Shown: one piece after another, positions 34,068-42,091 of the stretch
Layout: each line of letters starts with the position of its first letter
How positions within the stretch are numbered: position 1 is the first letter of the stretch
Assembly: GCA_963169195.1 (NCBI GenBank)
Contig: CAUJDN010000066.1
Span: 1-64,000 of the forward strand
Direction: 5' to 3'
DNA: 64,000 bases
Source of the DNA: Acidobacteriota bacterium
GTDB lineage: Bacteria > Acidobacteriota > Vicinamibacteria > Vicinamibacterales > UBA2999
The notes under the pieces: generated by a model
What the model was told of the DNA's origin: nothing
Database searches by the model: none
The model's input: only the letters and a program-made list of their open reading frames with translations
Made by a program: the position numbers and the translations under genes

Positions 34068-35000
34068 ATGTCCACCCGCCGCCGTACCATTCGCGCCATC
34101 AACATCGAGACGCGCCCGCTGGTGGCCGTCGTCGCCGCTGTCCTGCGCGACAGCATCACCAGCCATCCCACCTCGAAGAGCGATGCGCGGCGCGTCGTGA
34201 TGGCCGGCGCCGTCCGGGTGAATGGGCAGAAGTGGTCCGTGCCGTCGGCGCCTGTGCCGCAGGGCGCGCGGCTCGAGATCGCCTTCGATCTGGCGCGATT
34301 GCCAGGGGCGCGCAAGGGCGCCGCCACCATCCCCGAGCCGCGCGTGCTGTTCGAGGACCCGCACGTCGTTGCCGTCGACAAGCCCGAGGCGTTGCCCACG
34401 CACGCCACCGCCGATCCGGGCCGGCCGGACCTCGTGACGCTGGTGGCGCGCAGACTGGGTGTGCGCCCGGGCGAGCTGGGCGTGCACCAACGCCTGGATG
34501 CGGGCACGTCGGGCGTCGTGATCTTTGCGCGCACGCCGGAGGCGAACGCGGGCCTGGCCAGGCAGTTCGAAGCGCGTGCGGTGGAGAAGGTCTACCTCGC
34601 CGTGGTCGACGCACGCCGGCGGCCGGACCTCGCGCCGGGCGACTCGTGGGTCGAGCACGCGCCGCTGGCGATGGATGGCCGCGGCCGGCGCGCGCGGATG
34701 GTGGCGATCCCGACGGGCGGCCAGGCTGCGGAGACCGCGTTCCGCGTGCGGGCACGGGCGGGGGAACGGCTGCTCATCGAGGTGCGTCCGAAGACTGGGA
34801 GAAAGCACCAGATCCGGGCGCACCTGGCGGCGGCGCGATTGCGGATCGTCGGTGACGCGCACTACGGATGGAGCGGGCCGCCGATCCGGATGATGCTGCA
34901 CGCCCGGTCGCTATCGCTCATGCACCCCGCGCACGGCACGCCCCTCGCGATCGAGGCGCCGCTGCCTCCGGGGTTCGATCCGGCCCGCGACGAGCCATGA
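34068..35000 (+). CDS. RluA family pseudouridine synthase
   Basis: 310 residues (ATG 34068, or GTG 34062). An N-terminal S4-like RNA-binding stretch (SKSDARRVVMAGAVRVNGQ) precedes the catalytic domain. VAVDKPEALPTHAT opens it, the catalytic Asp is in HQRLDAGTSGVVIFA, and RPKTGRKHQIRAHLA and IVGDAHYGW are the further family motifs. It isomerises uridine to pseudouridine in rRNA or tRNA; the exact site cannot be assigned. It overlaps the decayed DCC gene by 4 bp (ATGA). Confidence 0.92.
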   Translation: MSTRRRTIRAINIETRPLVAVVAAVLRDSITSHPTSKSDARRVVMAGAVRVNGQKWSVPSAPVPQGARLEIAFDLARLPGARKGAATIPEPRVLFEDPHVVAVDKPEALPTHATADPGRPDLVTLVARRLGVRPGELGVHQRLDAGTSGVVIFARTPEANAGLARQFEARAVEKVYLAVVDARRRPDLAPGDSWVEHAPLAMDGRGRRARMVAIPTGGQAAETAFRVRARAGERLLIEVRPKTGRKHQIRAHLAAARLRIVGDAHYGWSGPPIRMMLHARSLSLMHPAHGTPLAIEAPLPPGFDPARDEP

Positions 35001-35251
35001 CCGAGACGTCACACGCCATCGTGCTGTTCGACGGGACCTGCGGGTTCCGCGAGCGTTCGGTCCGCTTCATCGCGAAGCGCGATGCCGCCGCGTACTTCCG
35101 CTTCGCGCCTTCCCAGTGGCCGCGAGCCCAGGAACTGCTTGCGGCGCGGGGCCTCACGCGCGACTCGGCCCGCAGCCTGGTCCTCATCGAGGCGGACCAG
35201 GTGTCCCTGCGCTCGACGGCCGCGCTCAGGCACCGTCTGGCGGTCATTTGA
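34997..35251 (+). pseudogene. DCC family (DUF393) thiol-disulfide protein, truncated and missing its second Cys
   Basis: 84 residues from ATG 34997, overlapping the preceding stop. The start AIVLFDGTCGFRERSVRFI matches the DUF393/DCC signature, where the motif is normally DGxCxxC. Here C15 is kept but the second position is Arg (R18). The chain stops after [13 protein letters not shown], where the family usually continues for another 50 or so residues. The last bases overlap the 3' end of convergent msrA. Loss of both redox Cys and C-terminal half argues for a decayed gene; a shortened functional variant cannot be excluded. Confidence 0.65.
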
Positions 35252-35825
35252 GCAGGTCTCCGAACCTCTCCTTGAGCTTGTCCACCTTGGGCAGCGCCGT
35301 GAAGAGGATGTACGGCTGACCGGGGTTGCGGCTGGCGTAGTCCTGGTGATACGGCTCCGCTTCGAAGAACGCCGCCAGTGGCTCCAGTGTCGTGACGATG
35401 GGCAGGCCGAACACGCCCGCGTCGGTGAGCTGCGTGATGTAGGCGGCGGCGACCTCGCGCTGCGGCTCCGAGGCGTAGAAGATGGCCGATCGGTACTGGC
35501 GGCCGCGATCGTGTCCCTGGCGATCGAGCTCGGTCGGGTCGTGCGCCACGCCGAAGAAGACCTGCAGCAGCCGGCCGAGCGAGACGCGCGCAGGGTCGTA
35601 GCGCACCTCGACGGCCTCTGCGTGATTGGTCGCGCCGCCGCAGACGGCCTCGTAGGTGGCCGTCTCGCGCGTGCCTCCCGCGTAGCCCGAGCGGACGCCC
35701 AGCACGCCCCGGAGCCGCTGGAACACGGCCTCGACGCACCAGAAACAGCCGCCGGCGAGCACGATGGTGGCGGAGGTCGCGTCGCCGTCGATCGGCGGAT
35801 CGAAGGCCGGGGGTGGAATGGTCAT
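35244..35825 (-). CDS. msrA: peptide methionine-(S)-S-oxide reductase
   Basis: 193 residues. The active-site motif [17 protein letters not shown] has the nucleophile Cys. SGYAGG, THAEAV-like [12 protein letters not shown], and the long [21 protein letters not shown] segment (shown in part) are standard MsrA. It repairs the S-form of methionine sulfoxide in proteins. The N-terminus has no signal, so it is cytosolic. A TCTAAT box (complement of 35832-35837) lies 6 nt before the ATG, another possible leaderless start. Its 3' end overlaps the decayed DCC gene by 8 bp. Confidence 0.95.
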   Translation of the reverse strand: MTIPPPAFDPPIDGDATSATIVLAGGCFWCVEAVFQRLRGVLGVRSGYAGGTRETATYEAVCGGATNHAEAVEVRYDPARVSLGRLLQVFFGVAHDPTELDRQGHDRGRQYRSAIFYASEPQREVAAAYITQLTDAGVFGLPIVTTLEPLAAFFEAEPYHQDYASRNPGQPYILFTALPKVDKLKERFGDLLK

Positions 35826-35956
35826 CGCTCCATTAGAGCCCGAAGGGCGGTCGCCGGTGTCTGGCCGTGCCTCGGCCCGGCCGTGGCGCAGACCTCGTGA
35901 TCAGGGGCGCGCTGTCCGGCAGATGACATCCGATGACAAATCGGTACAACTTTCAA

Positions 35957-35986
35957 TCCACACTTCCGCTGGAGAGGTCCCATAAT
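35957..35986 (+). promoter_or_regulatory. candidate promoter of the DUF1592-DUF1552-ankyrin operon
   Basis: TCCACA at 35957-35962 (4 of 6 matches to the -35 consensus) and CATAAT at 35981-35986 (5 of 6 matches to TATAAT), 18 bp apart, about 65 bp before the chosen ATG 36051. The rest of the 225-bp gap 35826-36050 shows nothing else recognisable. Confidence 0.35.
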
Positions 35987-36050
35987 GGGGGCGACCGGGA
36001 CAGTGCAGGGCCACTTGGCCCACGGCCTGTCACGGCGTCGGGGGAGTCGC

Positions 36051-38582
36051 ATGAAAAGAGTCCTGATGGCAGGGCTGGCGGTGGTCGTGTGCGCGGCCGC
36101 GCTGGCCGCGCAAGGATTGTCGGGTCGCTCGTCTGCACAACCGCCGGCACCTCCGCCCACCCGAACGCCGGCGGCCCCGGCCCCGTCGGCCGGTCCGGCG
36201 CCGGTGGCGCCCCGGCCCACGGCGTCCCGCGCCGCGTCCGCTATTCCGACCCCCGCGGACCAGTCGGCCCTGGTGAAGCAGTACTGCGCCACGTGCCACA
36301 GCGATCGCGGCAAGGCCGGCGGTCTGTCGCTCGCCGGCTTCGACGCGGCCACGGCCGACGAGCGCTCCGAGGTTTCCGAGAAGATCATCCGCAAGCTGCG
36401 GGCGGGCATGATGCCGCCGGCCGGCGCGCGGCGCCCCGACGCGGCCACGCTCGACCAGCTGGCGACGGCGCTCGAGACGCGCATCGACACCGTGGCGGCG
36501 CTTCGCCCCAACCCGGGGCGCCGGCCCTTCCAGCGGCTGAACCGTGTCGAGTACGCCGCCGCGGTCCGGGACCTGCTCGACGTGGACGTGGACGTCACCG
36601 CGTACCTCCCGCCCGATACGATCAGCAAGGGCTTCGACAACGTCGCCGATGTGCAGACGTTCTCGCCGGCGTTGATGGACGGCTACCTGCGGGCGGCCAG
36701 CCAGATCAGCCGCCTGGCGGTCGGGGATCGCAACGCGAGTGGCACCTCCGTCACCTACAAGATCGGGCGCACGGCCTCGCAGATGCGGCACGTGGAGGGC
36801 GCGCCCATCGGCACACGCGGCGGCCTCTCCGTCGTGCACACCTTCCCGGCCGACGGCGACTACGTCTTCAAGATGAACCTGCACAACGAGCCGCTCGGGG
36901 GGCTCGCGGGCCGCACCTCGATGACGGTGCTGGACCTGAAGGAGGTCGTGGAGGTCTCGATCAACGGCGAGCGCGTGGCGCTGCTGCCGCTCAACACGCG
37001 GATGAGCGAGACCGACGCGGCGAACAGCCTCGACATCGCGACGCCGCCCATTCACGTGAAGGCGGGCCCGCAGCGCGTGTCCGCGGCGTTCATCCAGAAC
37101 ATCGAGGGGCCCCTCGACGACCTGCTGACGCCGCTCGAGAACACGCTGGCCGACGTCAGTATCAGCTTCGGCATCACCATGCTGCCGCACATGCGCGACG
37201 TCAGCATCATCGGCCCCACCCGCGTGACCGGCGTGTCCGAGACGCCGAGCCGCGCCAGGACCTTCACCTGCCGGCCCACATCGGCGGCCGAGGAGGAGTC
37301 GTGCGCGCTGTCGATCGTCGAGCGGCTCACGGCGCAGGCCTACCGCGGCGAGCCGACGGCCGAGGACCTGCAGGACGCGATGGCGTTCTACGGGCAGGGC
37401 CGGGAGAAGGGGGGCTTCGAGGGCGGCGTGCGGATGGCCCTCCAGTCCATCCTGATGAGCCCGCGCTTCCTGTTCCGTCTCGAGCCGATGCCCGCCGCCG
37501 CGGCGACGCGGGCGTACCGTGTGTCGGACACCGGCCTGGCGTCGCGGCTCTCGTTCTTCCTCTGGGGCACGGCGCCCGACGCCGAACTCCTGGGCGCCGC
37601 CCGCCGTGGCGCCCTGCGCACACGGGCGGGCTTCGAGCGCCAGGTGCGGCGCATGCTGACCGATCCGCGCAGCCGCGCCCTGTCGGATCGCTTCGCGGGC
37701 CAGTGGCTGCGCCTGCAGGACCTCGAGAAGATCACGCCCGACTACCTGACGTTCCCGCAGTACGACGAGACGCTCGCCACGGCGATGGAGGAGGAGACGA
37801 AGCGGCTCTTCGACAGCATCGTGCGCGAGGACCGCAGCGTGCTGGACCTGCTGACGGCGGACTACACGTTCGTCAACGAGCGGCTGGCGAAGCACTACGG
37901 CCTCCCGAACGTGGCGGGCAACGACTTCCAGCGCGTGACCGTGCCCGACTATCGCCGCGGCCTGCTGGGCCAGGGCAGCATCCTGACGCTCACCTCGGTG
38001 GCGGATCGGACCTCACCCGTGCAGCGCGGCAAGTGGGTGATGGAGGTGCTCCTCGGATCGCCGCCGCCGGCGCCGCCGCCGAACGTGCCGTCGCTGGACG
38101 ACTCGGTGAAGGCCAGCGCCGGCGGGAAGATGCTCTCCACGCGCGAGCGCATGGAGGAGCACCGCAAGAACCCCTCGTGCAACTCGTGCCACCGCGTCAT
38201 CGATCCGCTGGGCCTGGCGCTCGACAACTTCGACGCCACGGGCGCCTGGCGCATCAAGGACAACGAGGTGCCGGTGGACGCGCAGGGCGAGCTCTACGAC
38301 GGCAGCAAGGTGGAAGGCCCGGCGGGGCTCCGGACCGCGCTGCTGAAGCACCAGGACGTGTTCCTCCTGAGCTTCACCGAGAACCTGCTCACCTACGCGC
38401 TCGGCCGCCGTGTCGAGTCGGCCGACATGCCGATGATCCGCGGCATCGTGCGCGATGCCCGGAAGCAGGGCCTGAAGCTGTCGGCCTTCGTGATGGCCGT
38501 GGCCAACAGCCCGGCCTTCCGCATGGCCGCGCCCGACGTCCCGGTCCCGATCAGCGCCGACATGGACAAGACCGCCCGCTAG
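36051..38582 (+). CDS. DUF1587/DUF1592/DUF1588/DUF1585 multi-domain c-type cytochrome, secreted
   Basis: 843 residues from ATG 36051 (GGGGAG 5 nt upstream). Signal peptide MKRVLMAGLAVVVCAAALAAQ, a Pro/Ala linker, then a cytochrome c motif CATCH (C79, C82, H83). The order of DUF blocks is that of 'planctomycete-type' cytochrome proteins: RRPFQRLNRVEYAAAVRDLL (DUF1587), LSFFLWGTAPD and FAGQWLRLQDLE (DUF1592), RRGLLGQGSILTLTS with NPSCNSCHRVIDPLG (DUF1588, a second CxxCH) and FTENLLTYALGR (DUF1585). The function is not known; extracytoplasmic electron transfer or polysaccharide oxidation has been guessed. It is followed 16 bp later by a DUF1552 gene, a conserved pairing. Confidence 0.92.
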   Translation: MKRVLMAGLAVVVCAAALAAQGLSGRSSAQPPAPPPTRTPAAPAPSAGPAPVAPRPTASRAASAIPTPADQSALVKQYCATCHSDRGKAGGLSLAGFDAATADERSEVSEKIIRKLRAGMMPPAGARRPDAATLDQLATALETRIDTVAALRPNPGRRPFQRLNRVEYAAAVRDLLDVDVDVTAYLPPDTISKGFDNVADVQTFSPALMDGYLRAASQISRLAVGDRNASGTSVTYKIGRTASQMRHVEGAPIGTRGGLSVVHTFPADGDYVFKMNLHNEPLGGLAGRTSMTVLDLKEVVEVSINGERVALLPLNTRMSETDAANSLDIATPPIHVKAGPQRVSAAFIQNIEGPLDDLLTPLENTLADVSISFGITMLPHMRDVSIIGPTRVTGVSETPSRARTFTCRPTSAAEEESCALSIVERLTAQAYRGEPTAEDLQDAMAFYGQGREKGGFEGGVRMALQSILMSPRFLFRLEPMPAAAATRAYRVSDTGLASRLSFFLWGTAPDAELLGAARRGALRTRAGFERQVRRMLTDPRSRALSDRFAGQWLRLQDLEKITPDYLTFPQYDETLATAMEEETKRLFDSIVREDRSVLDLLTADYTFVNERLAKHYGLPNVAGNDFQRVTVPDYRRGLLGQGSILTLTSVADRTSPVQRGKWVMEVLLGSPPPAPPPNVPSLDDSVKASAGGKMLSTRERMEEHRKNPSCNSCHRVIDPLGLALDNFDATGAWRIKDNEVPVDAQGELYDGSKVEGPAGLRTALLKHQDVFLLSFTENLLTYALGRRVESADMPMIRGIVRDARKQGLKLSAFVMAVANSPAFRMAAPDVPVPISADMDKTAR

Positions 38583-38598
38583 TTTTCCAGGAGACGTG

Positions 38599-40005
38599 AT
38601 GATCATCACCAGGAAGCACATTTCCCGCCGGACGATGTTGAGGGGCATGGGTGTGACCATGGCCCTGCCGTTCCTCGACGCGATGGTGCCCGCCGGCACG
38701 GCCCTTGCGAAGGCCGGCCCGAACCGCGTGCGGCTGGCCGCCATCGAGATCGTGCACGGCGCGGCGGGCAGCACGGCCTTTGGCGCGAAGAAGTTCCTGT
38801 GGGCGCCCGAGCGGGTGGGGCGTGGCTTCGACCTTGCGCCGGGCAGCCTGGCGCCGATGGAGCCGTTCCGCGACTACCTCACCATCGTCAGCAACACCGA
38901 CGTCCGCAACGCCGAGGCGTTCACCGCCCCGGAGATTGGCGGCGATCACTTCCGGTCGAGTGCGGTGTTCCTCACCCAGAGCCACCCGAAGCAGACGCAG
39001 GGGTCGGACGTCTTCGTCGGCACGTCGCTGGACCAGCTGTACGCGCAGAAGTTCGGGCAGGAGACGCCCATCCCCTCGATGCAGCTGTGCATCGAGAACG
39101 TGGACCAGGCGGGCGGCTGCTCGTACGGCTACTCGTGCGTCTACACCGACTCGATCAGCTGGGCCTCGCCGACCGACCCGCTGCCGATGATCCGCGACCC
39201 GCGCGTGGTGTTCGACCAGCTCTTCGGCGTGGGCGCCACGCCGGGCGAGCGGCGTGAGCGGCGGGCGGAGGACAAGAGCATCCTCGACTGGCTCGGCACG
39301 GCCGTCGCGCGCCTCAACAAGGACCTGGGCGCGTCGGACCGCGCCCGCCTGGCCGACTACCTCGAGGACGTGCGCGAGATCGAGCGCCGCATCGAGCGCA
39401 TCGAGGCGCAGAACCGGACCGGCGAGCCGCGCGAGCTGCCGGGCGCGCCCATCGGCGTGCCCGACTCGTTCGAGGAGCACGTCAAGCTGATGTTCGACCT
39501 GCAGGCCATCGCCTTCGCGTCGGACACGACCCGCGTCTTCGCGTTCAAGCTGGGCCGCGATGCGTCGAACCGCGTCTATGCGGAGAGCGGCTACAAGGCC
39601 GCCTTCCACTCGGCGTCACACCACCAGGACCGCGACGATCGCATCACCGAGTACGCGAAGATCAACAAGTACCACGTGAGCATGATCCCCTACTTCCTGG
39701 AGAAGCTGAAGAACACTCCAGACGGCGAGTCGAATTTGCTCGAGAACACGCTGGTCATCTACGGGTCGCCCATGGGCAACTCGAACGTGCACAACCACAA
39801 GCGGTGCCCGCTGTTCTTCGCCGGCCACGCGGGCGGCGCTCTCCGGGGCGGCGTGCACGTGAAGGCGGCCGACGGCACGCCGATGGCCAACGCCCTGCTC
39901 ACCGCGGCTCACGCGCTGGGGCTGGACGACATGAAGGCGCTCGGCGACAGCACCGGCACGATGGACCTGAACAGCGCGCCCGAGACCACGGTCTCGCGGG
40001 CGTAG
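38599..40005 (+). CDS. DUF1552 family protein, Tat-exported
   Basis: 468 residues from ATG 38599 with AGGAG 6 nt upstream. The N-terminus has a twin-arginine signal (SRRTMLRGMGVTMALPFLDA), so it is folded, perhaps with a cofactor, before export. The body matches DUF1552: IEIVHGAAGST, QLCIENVDQAGGC, EDKSILDWLG and FASDTTRVFAFKLGRDASNR, then YHVSMIPYFLEKL. The family is related to alkaline-phosphatase-like sulfatase folds (DUF1501). It accompanies DUF1592 cytochromes in Planctomycetota, Verrucomicrobiota and Acidobacteriota. Function unknown; the fixed pairing implies a shared role. Confidence 0.9.
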   Translation: MIITRKHISRRTMLRGMGVTMALPFLDAMVPAGTALAKAGPNRVRLAAIEIVHGAAGSTAFGAKKFLWAPERVGRGFDLAPGSLAPMEPFRDYLTIVSNTDVRNAEAFTAPEIGGDHFRSSAVFLTQSHPKQTQGSDVFVGTSLDQLYAQKFGQETPIPSMQLCIENVDQAGGCSYGYSCVYTDSISWASPTDPLPMIRDPRVVFDQLFGVGATPGERRERRAEDKSILDWLGTAVARLNKDLGASDRARLADYLEDVREIERRIERIEAQNRTGEPRELPGAPIGVPDSFEEHVKLMFDLQAIAFASDTTRVFAFKLGRDASNRVYAESGYKAAFHSASHHQDRDDRITEYAKINKYHVSMIPYFLEKLKNTPDGESNLLENTLVIYGSPMGNSNVHNHKRCPLFFAGHAGGALRGGVHVKAADGTPMANALLTAAHALGLDDMKALGDSTGTMDLNSAPETTVSRA

Positions 40006-40016
40006 GAGGCATGCCC

Positions 40017-41765
40017 ATGCGCCGGACTCGATTGGGGACGGGCGTGCTGGCGGGCGTTGCGGGCGCCATCGGCCTGTCGGTCGCGCTGCACGCGCAACCG
40101 GCCCGCCGTGTCGTCGACGCCGCGCAGCGGGGCGATCGCGACGCGGTGAAGGCCCTCCTGAAGGACGCGGCGGACGTCAACGCGGCACAGGGCGACGGCA
40201 TGACCGCCCTTCACTGGGCGGCGATGCACGGCGATGCCGAGCTGGTGCAGATGCTGATCGTCGCCGGCGCCAACGTCAAGGCGGTCACGCGCCTGGGCGC
40301 CTACACGCCGCTGTTCCTGGCCGCGCGACAGGGGAAGGCCGGAGTCGTCCCGGTGCTGGTGACGGCCGGCGCCGACCCGAAGCAGGCCACCGCCACCGGG
40401 ACCACGCCGCTGATGGTGGCCGCGGCGTCGGGCAGCCCGGCGACCGTGACGGCGCTCCTCGACGCGGGCGTCGACGTGAACGCCGTCGAGAACGTCCGGG
40501 GCCTCACGGCCCTGATGTTCGCGGCTTCGGCCAATCGCCACGAGGTCATCACGGTGCTGGCCAGCCGTGGCGCCGACCTCGAGGCCGCCACGAAGGTCAT
40601 CGACCTCTCCGCGCTCACCCGCGACAGGCTCGGCTTCGAGGGCGGCAATCCGCAGGTGCCCGGCCAGCCGCCACGCGAGGGCCCGGCAGGCGCGCCCGCC
40701 GGGCAGCCTTCCGCGGGCGGCCCCCCGGCGCCCCGCCGACCACCGCAGGTGCCCGGCGTGACACGGCAGTTCCAGCTGAACGAGCTGGTGGCGGGGCAGG
40801 GTGGTTTCACGCCGCTGCTCTTCGCCGCGCGTGACGGGCACGTGGAATCGGTGCTGGCGCTGCTCGACGCGGGCGCCGACATCAACCAGGTGGCCGCCGG
40901 CGATGGGAACAGCCCGCTCATGACCGCGCTCGTCAATGGTCACTTCGACCTCGCCAGGACCCTCATCGAGCGGGGCGCGGACGTGAACCTGGCGGCCGAG
41001 AACGGCGCGACACCCCTCTACGCCGTGCTCAACGTGCAGTGGGCGCCCAAGGCGCTCTACCCACAGCCGCAGGCCTATCGGCAGCAGAGGCTCGACTACC
41101 TGCAGATGATGAAGGTGCTGCTCGACAAGGGCGCCGATGTCAACGCCCGGCTCAGGAAGAAGGTGTGGTACTCCGGTTACAGCTTCGACCTGTCCGGCGT
41201 GGACGAGATCGGGGCCACGCCCTTCTGGCGCGCGGCCTACGCCGCCGATGTCGAGGCGATGACGCTGCTGGCGTCCCACGGCGCCGACCCGCACATCCCG
41301 ACCATGAAGCCGGCCGGTCGCCCGCGCCTCGGTGACGGCGAGCAGCGCGAGACACGGGACACGACCGGCCTTCCGCCCGTGCCGCTCGGCGGCCCGTCGG
41401 TCACGCCGCTCCAGGCGGCTGCGGGCGTGGGCTATGGCGAAGGTTTCGCCGCCAACGCGCACCGCTTCGCGCCGACCGGCATGCTGGCCGCTGTGCGGTA
41501 CCTCGTGGAGGTCCACGGCGCGGACGTCAACGCCGTGGATCACGAAGGCATGACGGCCCTGCACCACGCCGCCGCGCGCGGCGACAACGAGATGATCGCG
41601 TATCTCGTGTCGAAGGGTGCCAACGTGAAGGCCGTGGATCGCGAGGGCCGGACGACGGTGGATATGGCCAACGGGCCCGTTCAGCGCATCCAGCCGTTCC
41701 CCGAAACCATCAAGCTGCTCGAGTCGCTCGGCGCGGTGAACAACCACAAGTGCGTCTCCTGCTAG
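40017..41765 (+). CDS. secreted ankyrin-repeat protein
   Basis: 582 residues from ATG 40017, where AGGAGG is 7 nt upstream (for ATG 40011 it would be only 1 nt). Signal peptide MRRTRLGTGVLAGVAGAIGL...HAQ. At least nine ankyrin units follow, for example GMTALHWAAMHGDAELVQML, TPLFLAARQGKAGVVPVLV, TPLMVAAASGSPATVTALL and GMTALHHAAARGDNEMIAYL. A Pro/Gly-rich spacer interrupts after the fifth. The chain ends KCVSC, so a terminal Cys pair might bind metal or heme or form a disulfide. It follows DUF1552 by 11 bp and probably forms one operon with it as a protein-binding partner. Confidence 0.9.
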   Translation: MRRTRLGTGVLAGVAGAIGLSVALHAQPARRVVDAAQRGDRDAVKALLKDAADVNAAQGDGMTALHWAAMHGDAELVQMLIVAGANVKAVTRLGAYTPLFLAARQGKAGVVPVLVTAGADPKQATATGTTPLMVAAASGSPATVTALLDAGVDVNAVENVRGLTALMFAASANRHEVITVLASRGADLEAATKVIDLSALTRDRLGFEGGNPQVPGQPPREGPAGAPAGQPSAGGPPAPRRPPQVPGVTRQFQLNELVAGQGGFTPLLFAARDGHVESVLALLDAGADINQVAAGDGNSPLMTALVNGHFDLARTLIERGADVNLAAENGATPLYAVLNVQWAPKALYPQPQAYRQQRLDYLQMMKVLLDKGADVNARLRKKVWYSGYSFDLSGVDEIGATPFWRAAYAADVEAMTLLASHGADPHIPTMKPAGRPRLGDGEQRETRDTTGLPPVPLGGPSVTPLQAAAGVGYGEGFAANAHRFAPTGMLAAVRYLVEVHGADVNAVDHEGMTALHHAAARGDNEMIAYLVSKGANVKAVDREGRTTVDMANGPVQRIQPFPETIKLLESLGAVNNHKCVSC

Positions 41766-41772
41766 GGTGCTG

Positions 41773-41802
41773 AAGGGGGGGGCGGCGTGCCGCCCACCCC
41801 TT
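41773..41802 (+). terminator. hairpin after the ankyrin gene
   Basis: Eight bases after the stop, 41781-41786 (GGCGGC) pairs with 41789-41794 (GCCGCC). The stem can extend through the G-run 41775-41780 with CCCC at 41797-41800 and flanking AA/TT. No T-tract follows directly; a pyrimidine-rich tract with TTTTT begins about 50 bp later (41851-41890). It probably ends the DUF1592 operon. Confidence 0.5.
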
Positions 41803-41926
41803 CGGGCTCGCCACCCGCTCGCGCCTCGGTTCCGCCGGCCTCCACTCGTCTCTTTTTCCCTGCTCTCTCGTCTGTTCCTTCCTCCCCCTCGCCGATCTCG
41901 CGGGCCAAGGACGCGCCGCGCGACGG

Positions 41927-41956
41927 GAATCCGTCACCAGGCAGGCGAATCCGTCA
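41927..41956 (+). promoter_or_regulatory. direct repeats upstream of the hydrogenase operon (candidate operator)
   Basis: GAATCCGTCA occurs at 41927-41936 and again at 41947-41956, a 20-bp period equal to about two helical turns. It lies 136-165 bp before the hydrogenase small-subunit ATG. Such phased direct repeats are typical of binding sites for response regulators or NtrC-type activators. The rest of the 326-bp gap 41766-42091 contains a hairpin and a pyrimidine-rich tract but no gene. Confidence 0.35.
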
Positions 41957-42091
41957 GGTCTCGGCAGAAATGGCCTCGGATCCGGGTCGCACGGGCGTTC
42001 CACCGTGGTACGCGGTATGCAAGCTCCGGCGCCAACGGAGTTCTCTCGGAAGCGTCCCCGGACCGCACGCCCACCGGCGTGGGAGGTAATC

